From assembly GCA_020062605.1 (NCBI GenBank), contig JAGUWA010000143.1, positions 1 through 17,933 on the forward strand: a stretch of DNA of 17,933 nt. Direction: 5' to 3'. The stretch is from Parvibaculum sp. Its GTDB lineage: Bacteria > Pseudomonadota > Alphaproteobacteria > Parvibaculales > Parvibaculaceae. The notes under the pieces were generated by a model. The model was given only the letters and a program-made list of their open reading frames with translations. It had not been told where the DNA came from and searched no databases. Positions within the stretch are counted from its first letter, which is position 1, and the number at the start of each line of letters is the position of its first letter. Made by a program: the position numbers and the translations under genes. This document shows, in pieces, positions 12,412 through 17,933 of the stretch.

Positions 12412-13683
12412 TCAGGGCAGCCTGTCCTTCAACGCATAGAAGATCATTCCCGCCACAAGGCCGGGGTAACGCAGCAGCGTGCCGCCGGGGAATTTCGGTG
12501 TCTTCAATTTCGCCATGACGTCGAAGCGTTCGGCCTGTCCGGCGACGGCTTCGGCGATCAGCTTTCCGCCCAGCGTTGCGATGTTGATGCCCTGGCCCGA
12601 ATAGCCATGCGCAAAGACGGTATTGGGCGCGAGGCGGCCGAAGTTCGGCAGGCGCGTCATGGTGATCGCGAGCGTGCCGCCCCAGGCATAGTCGATGCGG
12701 ACATCCTTTAATTGCGGGAAGACGCGGAGCATGGGCTTTCGCACGAAAGCGGCGATGTCCGCCGGGAATTTCGGCGAGTAGCTTTCGCCGCCGCCGAAGA
12801 GCAGGCGTCCGTCCGCGGAGAGGCGGTAATAGTCGATGACGAATTTCGTGTCCTGCACGCAGGCGTCGTCGCGGATCAGCTCACGGGCGCGGGTGCCCAG
12901 CGGTTCGGTCGCGACGATGAAATTGTTGATCGGCATGATGGTGCCGGCGACGCGGGGCTCGAGTTTGCCGAGATAACCGTTGCATGCGAGGACGACATGT
13001 TTCGCGCGCACCGTGCCGCGGGCCGTGCGGACGATGGCGGGATCGGTCTGTGTCACTTCGATGACAGGCGACTGTTCGTGGATGCGCACGCCCTTCTCGC
13101 GGGCCGCACGGGCGAGGCCGAGCGCGTAGTTCAGCGGATGGAGATGGGCGCCTGCTTCTTCGAGGATGCCGCCGTGATAGCAGTCGGTTGCGACCATCTC
13201 CCGCAATTCCTCGCGCCCGAGATAGCGCATCTTCGTGTAGCCATAGTTGCGAGCGAGATGCTCCACCTCCTCCTTCAACCATTTCGCATCGCCGCGCTTC
13301 CAGCCTGCATGGATGAGGCCCGGCTTCAGGTCGCAGTCGATGTTGTGGCGCGCGATGAGGTCCTTTACCAGCGCGTTGCTTTCCAGACCGAGGTCCCAGA
13401 GCCGTTGCGCCCATTCCTTGCCCAGCGTCTCCTCAAGCGAGCGCTGGTCCTTGCGCTGACCGAGACCGAGCTGACCGCCATTGCGGCCCGACGCGCCCCA
13501 GCCGACGCGCTCGGCTTCGAGCACGACGACCGAGTATCCGCGTTCGGCGAGATGCAGCGCCGCGGAGAGGCCCGTATAGCCCGCGCCGACGATGCAGACA
13601 TCGGCCTCTGTATCGCCTGCCAGAGGCGAGGGTGGCGTTTTGTCGTTTGCCGTTGCGGCGTACCAGGAAGGGGGATGGGACAT
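12412..13683 (-). CDS. FAD-dependent amine/amino-acid oxidase, PuuB-like (DAO family)
   Basis: This is a 423-residue flavoprotein. The N-terminal dinucleotide-binding motif GAGYTG (33-38) with E56 at the end of beta2 (VVVLEAERVG) and the segment GWGASGRNGGQ (61-71) match the D-amino-acid-oxidase family. Length, the SWYAAT start and the TGLSAALHLAERG context resemble gamma-glutamylputrescine oxidase PuuB/OrdL. The C-terminal segment HGYSGQGINIATLGGKL is the usual FAD-contacting end. It would oxidise an amine or amino acid with O2 as acceptor. No other puu genes are visible, so the pathway is not shown. The ATG at 13683 lies 5 bp after the upstream small gene and has only a weak ribosome site, suggesting translational coupling. 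Confidence 0.88.
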   Translation of the reverse strand: MSHPPSWYAATANDKTPPSPLAGDTEADVCIVGAGYTGLSAALHLAERGYSVVVLEAERVGWGASGRNGGQLGLGQRKDQRSLEETLGKEWAQRLWDLGLESNALVKDLIARHNIDCDLKPGLIHAGWKRGDAKWLKEEVEHLARNYGYTKMRYLGREELREMVATDCYHGGILEEAGAHLHPLNYALGLARAAREKGVRIHEQSPVIEVTQTDPAIVRTARGTVRAKHVVLACNGYLGKLEPRVAGTIMPINNFIVATEPLGTRARELIRDDACVQDTKFVIDYYRLSADGRLLFGGGESYSPKFPADIAAFVRKPMLRVFPQLKDVRIDYAWGGTLAITMTRLPNFGRLAPNTVFAHGYSGQGINIATLGGKLIAEAVAGQAERFDVMAKLKTPKFPGGTLLRYPGLVAGMIFYALKDRLP

Positions 13684-13688
13684 GCGGG

Positions 13689-13964
13689 TCAGATATCGAC
13701 TTTCTCGTCGGTTCGATCATCCGCGTAAATGTCGCAGAGGTCGAGACAGGCTTCGAAGGGTGCGCTGTCGCGCGTGTTTTCCAGTGCGTCGTCGTCTTCC
13801 CATTCGCTGCGGAAGATTACCTTGCCGCCGTCCTCGGAAATGCTTGAGGAGATGAAGCCCCTGGGCGGGTTGCGGTCGAACTCGCGTTCCTTGTAGGCGC
13901 GGAGCTGCGTCACGATGTGGTCGGCTTGCGAGGTTTCGAAGGTTATCAGCAGGGCGACGGCCAT
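13689..13964 (-). CDS. Small protein, possibly ABM-like ferredoxin fold
   Basis: This 91-residue protein starts MAVALLITFETSQADHIVTQLRAYKERE and contains GFISSSISEDGGKVIFRSEWEDDDALENTRDSAPFEACL. The alternation strand-helix-strand-strand-helix, with an SEWEDxxALExxRxSxxF segment, resembles antibiotic-biosynthesis-monooxygenase-type or DUF-type dimeric alpha/beta folds. I would not claim enzymatic activity: no His/Trp/Asn catalytic set is evident. The ATG at 13964 has a good ggagaagaa. It is upstream of the FAD oxidase with a 5-bp gap, so the two are almost certainly one transcript and may act on the same substrate, for example as a detoxifying or signal-sensing partner. That link is inference. 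Confidence 0.7.
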   Translation of the reverse strand: MAVALLITFETSQADHIVTQLRAYKEREFDRNPPRGFISSSISEDGGKVIFRSEWEDDDALENTRDSAPFEACLDLCDIYADDRTDEKVDI

Positions 13965-14142
13965 TTCTTCTCCGGTTCGTTGTGGTCCCCGTTTTTCGGG
14001 GTGGGGCAGGCTTGTTGGGACACCTATAGCATGAGGATGAGTACAGTTGCGCAGGGCGGGGCGCTTTCGCGCTTTGCGCAGGACATCCGGTACGGCAAGA
14101 TGGCGTCAAAACAAATCATAACGATAAGGGAGATGACGGAAA

Positions 14143-14949
14143 ATGGGTCGGATGAAGGGGAAGGTCGCAATCGTCACGGGCGCGGCAAAAGGTATCGGCG
14201 CGGCGACGGCGAAAACGCTGGCGCGGGAAGGCGCGAAGGTCGTTTGCAGCGATCTCGACGAAGCAGGGGGACAGGCGATTGCCGACGCCATCGCGAATGA
14301 CGGCGGTGAGGCGAGTTTCATCCGCCACGATGTGGTGAACGAGGCGGAATGGGAGGCCGTGGCGCAACATGCCGAGAGCCGCTTCGGCGGGCTTCACGTC
14401 GTCGTCAACAATGCGGGTATCGCGCCGGAAGGCGGGCCAATCGAGGAGAAGACGCTCGCATCGTGGCGGCACACTATTGCGGTGGACCTCGACAGCGTGT
14501 TTCTCGGCTGCAAACACGGCATCCGCACGATCAAGAAATACACGTCGAAAGGCGGCGCGGGCGGCTCCATCATCAATATTTCGTCGATCCTCGGGCTTGT
14601 CGGGCAGCCCAATGCCAGCGACTACAATGCGGCGAAGGGCGGCGTGAGGTTGCTGACGAAATCGGCGGCGCTCGAATGCGCGGAAGCAGGATACAACATC
14701 CGCGTGAACTCGGTGCATCCGGGCTATATCGACACGCCGCTGGTGCGCAATGCATTGAATCGCGGTGTGGTGCAGGGGCAATCGGTGGGGCCGAACGAGA
14801 TGCGCGAGCTTCTCATCATGCTGCATCCCGTGGGCCGGCTCGGCATCGCGGACGAGATCGCCAATGCCGTTCTTTTCCTCGCGAGCGACGAGGCGAGCTT
14901 CATGACGGGATCGGAAGTCGTCGTCGATGGCGGCTATACGACGCGCTAG
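14143..14949 (+). CDS. Short-chain dehydrogenase, cyclopentanol-dehydrogenase-like
   Basis: This is a 268-residue classical SDR. It shows TGAAKGIG (12-19), Asp37 after beta2 (VVCSDLDE), indicating NAD(H), NNAG (89-92), catalytic Ser148 in NISSILG, and Y161/K165 in YNAAK. Two stretches, NIRVNSVHPGYIDTPL and SEVVVDGGYTTR at the end, closely resemble cyclopentanol dehydrogenase (CpnA) and related alicyclic-alcohol SDRs as I remember them. It therefore probably oxidises a secondary alicyclic or steroid-like alcohol to a ketone, but the specificity is inferred. The ATG at 14143 follows gggagatgacggaaa. It is divergent from the small ABM-like gene and convergent with a 48-residue membrane protein. 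No Baeyer-Villiger monooxygenase, the usual pathway partner, is in the window. Confidence 0.88.
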   Translation: MGRMKGKVAIVTGAAKGIGAATAKTLAREGAKVVCSDLDEAGGQAIADAIANDGGEASFIRHDVVNEAEWEAVAQHAESRFGGLHVVVNNAGIAPEGGPIEEKTLASWRHTIAVDLDSVFLGCKHGIRTIKKYTSKGGAGGSIINISSILGLVGQPNASDYNAAKGGVRLLTKSAALECAEAGYNIRVNSVHPGYIDTPLVRNALNRGVVQGQSVGPNEMRELLIMLHPVGRLGIADEIANAVLFLASDEASFMTGSEVVVDGGYTTR

Positions 14950-14967
14950 ACCGTGTGCGCTAGCGCG
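14942..14967. terminator. Hairpin spanning both stop codons of convergent genes
   Basis: CGCGCTAG (14942-14949) and CTAGCGCG (14960-14967) form a perfect 8-bp inverted repeat with a 10-nt loop. The SDR stop TAG (14947-14949) is in the left arm and the stop of the small membrane-protein gene (14960-14962 on the minus strand) is in the right arm. It reads the same for both transcripts and has no T-tract. Confidence 0.4.
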
Positions 14968-15106
14968 GGTCCGGGGCGAGGAGGGCGCGTTGTTCGCCGG
15001 CCTCGCCGGGCGCCGGCGGGAAACGCGATTGCGCGAGGCTGATGAGCGCCGCTGCCGTCAACGCGATCGCCACGAATATGAGTAACTTTCGGGCGCGTCG
15101 CGACAT
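14960..15106 (-). CDS. Small single-pass membrane protein (48 aa), hypothetical
   Basis: A 48-residue frame encodes MSRRARK, a hydrophobic stretch LLIFVAIALTAAALISLA (8-25), and then a polar Pro/Gly-rich tail. The positive-inside start suggests an N-in membrane anchor with a short outside tail, or an uncleaved signal. The ATG at 15106 is preceded by gaggaac at proper spacing; extensions further upstream would add unlikely Pro/Arg-rich residues. Its stop shares a hairpin with the convergent SDR stop, which supports a real gene end here. I recognise no family. Confidence 0.6.
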   Translation of the reverse strand: MSRRARKLLIFVAIALTAAALISLAQSRFPPAPGEAGEQRALLAPDPR

Positions 15107-15179
15107 TGCGCCTGTTCCTCTGCCTGGTTTCTCCCTCACCCTGTGGAAAGGGTTGCACAGGGCGGGAAAAGCGCACATT

Positions 15180-15226
15180 GGACCAAGCGCCGCAGGGGCG
15201 GCGGGGACCAAGCGCCGCAGGGGCGG
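15180..15226. repeat. Two 22-bp direct repeats (25-bp period)
   Basis: The 22-bp sequence at 15180-15201 (starting GGACCAAGCG) recurs exactly at 15205-15226, separated by 3 bp. It lies in the 212-bp gap between the small membrane protein and the DUF3126 gene. The rest of that gap holds no recognised signal except the DUF3126 ribosome site. Two units are too few for a CRISPR array. Confidence 0.75.
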
Positions 15227-15318
15227 GTTTGCACCGGCCGCGTCAAATGGTTACAACCTCGGTGCGGCGGCCATCGTGCCGCCATCCACCCAGAATTCAG
15301 CGTCGATGGGAGAGCTTC

Positions 15319-15531
15319 TTGGACAAGACCGAAATTCAGCGCCTCGAGGCCTATCTGCGCCGGAAATTCGAGCTGCCGTCGATCGTGGTGCGCCAGCGCC
15401 CGCAGAAGGACGACTCTGCCGAGGTGAATATCGGCGATGAGTTCATCGGCGTGATCTTCAAGGATGTGGACGAGGGCGAGGTTTCCTACGCCTTCAACAT
15501 GGCCATCCTCGATATCGATCTGGCGTCCTGA
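15319..15531 (+). CDS. DUF3126 family protein, TTG start
   Basis: This 70-residue cytosolic protein matches the alphaproteobacterial DUF3126 pattern: LDKTEIQRLEAYLRRKF at the N-terminus, then RQRPQKDDSAEVNIGDEFIGV and ending in AFNMAILDIDLAS. Family members normally begin MDKxEI, which places the start exactly at a TTG at 15319. That codon follows gggagag with good spacing, and no ATG in frame precedes it without running through the direct repeats. The fold is likely small alpha+beta; function unknown. It is convergent with the membrane-anchored protein gene (15 bp between stops). Length equals the family norm, so this is a complete gene with an unusual start codon. Confidence 0.88.
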   Translation: MDKTEIQRLEAYLRRKFELPSIVVRQRPQKDDSAEVNIGDEFIGVIFKDVDEGEVSYAFNMAILDIDLAS

Positions 15532-15543
15532 GGCCAGGCCTCA
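15529..15543. terminator. Palindrome at the DUF3126 stop codon
   Basis: TGAGGCC (15529-15535), one base, then GGCCTCA (15537-15543): a perfect 15-bp palindrome that starts with the DUF3126 stop codon and ends 3 bp before the stop of the convergent gene. The central loop is too short for a stable RNA hairpin at full length, so a terminator role is weak. Confidence 0.25.
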
Positions 15544-15546
15544 ACC

Positions 15547-16311
15547 TCAATCCAGTATCGGCCCCTGAAGGTCGTCCACCGGCTCGACCGATTCCAGATT
15601 GCGGACGAGGGAGGTGACCGCGTCGTCTATCGCGCGCCAGTCGTCGAGATGTTCGCGCTTGTAGCGATAGTCGAGTTCGAGGTTCGGCCCGAGAAGAAGC
15701 GAGCGCGAGCAGTTGGGGCTTTCGACAAGCGCGCTCCTGCGGTCGCAGAGGAGGAGCGTCATGCGATCCTCCGAATCCTTGCCGACCAGAATATCCTGCC
15801 CCGCATATCCCGACTTTTCGTTGAAGCTATACAGCTCGAGCCCGTCCGGTCCCGGCTGCGGCTCGCCGGCCGCGAGATATTTCGAGTAGATGGTCTTGAA
15901 GCGCCGCGCCGAATTGAGCGGCGTCGCCTTTTCCCGCAGTGAGAAATAAATGACCTCGGAGCGCACCGAGTTGTCGCTGAACTCGTCCTGCCTGTCCGGC
16001 GACCAGGGCGCGAGATCGGGCAGCAGGGCGTGCATGTCCATGGCCTGCTGACGCCCGCCAGCGCGCTGGCTCGGATAGCGTGTGTAGTGTTCGGGGATCA
16101 GGAAGCGGGTGTTGCCGACGATGACCTCGATTTTCGCTTCGGCGGCGCTGGCGCGCGGGTCCTGCCCGAGAATCTCGGCGGGGGTCGGGCCGAAATAGTA
16201 ATAGAGGAAGGCGCCGGAGAAGATCAGCACACCGACGAGCACGAGGAGCGGGATGATCCAGGCGGGCCGCTCCCTGACCAGTTCGTCGTCCGATCGATTG
16301 CCTCGCGCCAC
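15547..16311 (-). CDS. Membrane-anchored hypothetical protein, GTG start
   Basis: This 254-residue protein has a charged N-terminus (MARGNRSDDELVRERP), one membrane segment (WIIPLLVLVGVLIFSGAFLYYYF, 18-40), and then a soluble domain of about 210 residues that would face the periplasm. The domain has a recognisable mixed alpha/beta pattern (IEVIVGNTRFLIPEHYTRY, RSEVIYFSLREK, RFKTIYSKYLAAG) and two cysteines (C189, C201) close enough for a disulfide. The start is a GTG at 16311, preceded by gggagtgagaaa. It resembles uncharacterised alphaproteobacterial proteins, but I cannot name a family. There is no lipobox and no known catalytic motif. It is convergent with DUF3126 and divergent from the exported protein at 16528. 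Confidence 0.8.
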   Translation of the reverse strand: MARGNRSDDELVRERPAWIIPLLVLVGVLIFSGAFLYYYFGPTPAEILGQDPRASAAEAKIEVIVGNTRFLIPEHYTRYPSQRAGGRQQAMDMHALLPDLAPWSPDRQDEFSDNSVRSEVIYFSLREKATPLNSARRFKTIYSKYLAAGEPQPGPDGLELYSFNEKSGYAGQDILVGKDSEDRMTLLLCDRRSALVESPNCSRSLLLGPNLELDYRYKREHLDDWRAIDDAVTSLVRNLESVEPVDDLQGPILD

Positions 16312-16527
16312 TTTCTCACTCCCAGCCGGTCTGGTGCGGTTGTTCCGTATCGATACAGGGCCCGGCGCAAACCGGCACGGGCAGCCCCTGTAATGGCCCT
16401 CGGACCGGAGACGCCGATCCCTGCCTTTATCCTTATAACCCGCTGAAATTAAAAGATCATTTCAAATTACGACGGGCGGGGGCAGGTGATCTGCCGGCGC
16501 TGGTATGCCGCTTGCGGACAAGGCGGC

Positions 16528-16914
16528 ATGACCAGGTTCGTTTTCAAATCGCTGATGATCGCAGGTGCCTTCTTCGCCTTCGGGGGGCACGTGCCCCTCG
16601 ATGGAGATGGCGGTGCCTTCGCCCTGCCGCAGGTTTCCTGCGAGGCGGACTTCGCTTCCTGCCGTATTGGCGAAAGGGAAGTGGCGCTAGGCGACCGCTC
16701 TCCGCTGCTTGCGGAAATCGCGGCGAAGGCGGAGGGCGCGCCGGGCGAAGAGCTGATGCGGGCGCTCGGCGATCCCGAGCTCGTTCGGCTGCTCGATCAG
16801 CAGGTCATTCCGGAATTCGCGGTCGCAGCGGCGCAGACGCGTCTCGCCGAGGTGGCCCATCAAATCATCGCGGGGATCGACCAGGGCGCCGGGCAGGCGC
16901 GCCGGGCCGAATGA
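16528..16914 (+). CDS. Exported hypothetical protein
   Basis: This is a 128-residue protein. The N-terminus MTRFVFKSLMIAGAFFAFGG is a signal-peptide-like basic-then-hydrophobic start, with a possible cleavage after AFA (30-32). The mature part has two close cysteines (SCEADFASC, C38 and C45) that could form a disulfide in the periplasm, then a helical, Ala/Glu-rich C-terminal part. I chose the ATG at 16528, preceded by aaggcggc; an upstream start at 16486 would put polar residues and a cysteine before the signal. Its stop overlaps the ATG of the next gene (ATGA at 16911-16914), so the two are translationally coupled. I recognise no family. Confidence 0.7.
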   Translation: MTRFVFKSLMIAGAFFAFGGHVPLDGDGGAFALPQVSCEADFASCRIGEREVALGDRSPLLAEIAAKAEGAPGEELMRALGDPELVRLLDQQVIPEFAVAAAQTRLAEVAHQIIAGIDQGAGQARRAE

Positions 16915-17249
16915 GTGCGACACATGTGGCGGGGCAAATGAGCGAAATCTCGGCTTTCTTCTTTTCGATCGCGACGGGCTTCGTCGCGGCGGGACTTACC
17001 AGCAGTTTCTACCGGCTCGTTACCAACAAGCCGCCGAGCTTCCAGCTCAATTCGGAAACGATGATGTGGCAATTGATCGGCGTGTTCACGCTGATCTTCG
17101 CCGGACCCACCGTGATCCTGCGCAACGCTTTGCGCGCGCAGGTCTTCGAGAACAGGCCGCCCTTCTGGATGCTGCTTTCGGGCTGCATCGCAACGATGTG
17201 GAGTTTCCTCTCCGGTCTCTTTCTTCTCGGCGTAATGCTCGCGGCCTGA
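16911..17249 (+). CDS. Small multi-pass membrane protein, hypothetical
   Basis: This 112-residue protein has three hydrophobic segments (about 12-34, 53-70 and 86-110). Conserved-looking residues lie between the first two: SSFYRLVTNKPPSFQL, and later FAGPTVILRNALRA and NRPPFWMLLSGCIA. It resembles a small conserved alphaproteobacterial membrane-protein family that I cannot name with certainty. The ATG at 16911 overlaps the upstream stop (ATGA), a typical coupling arrangement; a second in-frame ATG at 16938 is an alternative that would remove the polar first nine residues and start just before the first membrane segment. Its stop (17247-17249) lies in the left arm of a hairpin with the convergent gene. 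Confidence 0.8.
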   Translation: MSATHVAGQMSEISAFFFSIATGFVAAGLTSSFYRLVTNKPPSFQLNSETMMWQLIGVFTLIFAGPTVILRNALRAQVFENRPPFWMLLSGCIATMWSFLSGLFLLGVMLAA

Positions 17250-17259
17250 GCGGTCAGGC
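17244..17259. terminator. Hairpin holding both stops of convergent genes
   Basis: GCCTGA (17244-17249) and TCAGGC (17254-17259) form a 6-bp stem with a 4-nt loop. The left arm contains the TGA of the membrane protein and the right arm, on the other strand, the TGA of the convergent gene. No T-tract. Confidence 0.35.
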
Positions 17260-17933
17260 TCTTCGGCGGCGCATGACGCGGCGGCCGAGCGCGGTCGCAA
17301 AAAGGGCGCCGATGCCGCCGGCGATCGCCCAGATCCATCCAAGTGCGATCAGCACCAGGTTCCATGCCGTCTTGAAGGCGCGCAGACCCGTCTTGCCGGT
17401 GATCTCGATGACGCCGCGCGTTTTTGTGCCGAGCGTTCCGCTCATCTTGCCGATGCGGGCAAGATCGTCCGTGTTGTTCACATATTTCATCAGGCGCACC
17501 GTTTCGGCGGGCCCGGCCGCGCGTTCGAGCGCCGCCACATCGCCGAGGATGGGCGTCACCCTCGCCATCGATACGCCGCCTGCATAATCGGCGATGGCGC
17601 GGCGCGTCGCCGCTGTGTCGGTAAGGTCGACGGCGCGCAGCGTGGTGCCGAGCTTGTCGAAATTCACCGCCTCCTGAAGGACACGGACAATATCGCGCGT
17701 GAAACCGGCGGTTACCGTTCCGGCTTTCTTGGCGACCTTGAGGATCGAGACGCCGATGCGTGCGGGAAGTCCGCCGCCGCCCGTTGCGACGGTTGCCGTG
17801 GTTGCAGCAAGGCCGACGACGGAAAGGCCGAGGATCATTTGCGAATATTCCTCGCCGCGCACGAGCTTCCCGCCTTCGCCGCCAATGTCGCGGACATCGC
17901 CCACCACGGTCAGGTCGGACGCCATGGCGCCCA
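17254..17933 (-). CDS. Hypothetical protein with C-terminal membrane segment (probably 5'-truncated by window)
   Basis: An open frame runs from the right edge to a TGA at 17254-17256. The visible 223 residues after the ATG at 17925 begin MASDLTVVGDVRDIGGEGGKLVRGEEYSQMILGLSVVGLAATTATVATGGGG. They continue through an amphipathic helical region and end with a hydrophobic segment WNLVLIALGWIWAIAGGIGALFA and a basic tail RRVMRRRRA. Two hydrophobic stretches (about 30-50 and 188-210) suggest membrane association. The segment SDLTVVGDVRDI occurs internally in longer uncharacterised proteobacterial proteins that I remember, and the frame is open to the window edge, so the true start probably lies outside. 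No function is recognised. Confidence 0.7.
   Translation of the reverse strand, partial: GAMASDLTVVGDVRDIGGEGGKLVRGEEYSQMILGLSVVGLAATTATVATGGGGLPARIGVSILKVAKKAGTVTAGFTRDIVRVLQEAVNFDKLGTTLRAVDLTDTAATRRAIADYAGGVSMARVTPILGDVAALERAAGPAETVRLMKYVNNTDDLARIGKMSGTLGTKTRGVIEITGKTGLRAFKTAWNLVLIALGWIWAIAGGIGALFATALGRRVMRRRRA

Noticed and set aside
13987..14001. CCCCG-TTTTT-CGGGG hairpin as an intrinsic terminator.
   Set aside because: The five Ts form the loop and do not follow the stem, and it lies between two divergent genes where no transcript should end.
15180..15226. Possible start of a CRISPR array.
   Set aside because: There are only two units with a 3-bp spacer, no variable spacers and no cas genes.

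Overview
The window reads as ordinary chromosomal DNA of a high-GC alphaproteobacterium. The support is a DUF3126-type protein (a family I know from Alphaproteobacteria), strong GC bias at third codon positions, a lipid/alicyclic-catabolism gene style (three SDR dehydrogenases, a crotonase, three alpha/beta hydrolases, a sulfatase) and several families of dispersed palindromic intergenic repeats. A Parvibaculum-like or Rhizobiales-like organism would fit, but that is a guess from gene style. I see no rRNA, tRNA, CRISPR array, prophage, integrase or transposase.

Layout. 1-1551 (+): the tail of an alpha/beta hydrolase followed by a GPH-type MFS transporter. 1555-3169 (-): a small TFIIB-type zinc-finger protein and an M20 amidohydrolase. 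3330-4079 (+): an alpha/beta hydrolase. 4226-5481 (-): an SDR and a PilZ protein, the latter divergent from a DUF427 protein (5590-5982, +). 6016-6614 (-): a HigB/HigA toxin-antitoxin module with a clear operator array. 6682-10288 (-): an SDR, a crotonase and a sulfatase-superfamily enzyme. 10393-11202 (-): an alpha/beta hydrolase divergent from cysE (11562-12398, +). 12412-13964 (-): a PuuB-like FAD oxidase and a small ferredoxin-fold-like protein. 14143-14949 (+): an SDR resembling cyclopentanol dehydrogenase. 14960-17933: small conserved or hypothetical proteins, mostly membrane or exported, in alternating orientation.

The genes do not form one pathway. Most transcription units hold one or two genes, and convergent pairs often end within 3-33 bp of each other. 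The catabolic enzymes could act on acyl-CoA, alicyclic or ester substrates, but nothing in the sequence fixes a substrate. CysE is housekeeping (cysteine synthesis). HigBA is a self-contained, autoregulated accessory module.

The most interesting signals are not genes. They are (i) four GTAC half-sites with 13/20/13-bp spacing in front of higB, together with a Shine-Dalgarno asymmetry between toxin and antitoxin; (ii) an inverted pair of related repeats bracketing a crotonase gene whose product lacks both canonical catalytic glutamates; (iii) a cruciform-like 94-bp repeat; (iv) mutually exclusive hairpins in the cysE leader; and (v) hairpins containing or adjoining the stop codons at most convergent gene ends. 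I did not find convincing evidence for a wholly new multi-gene system.
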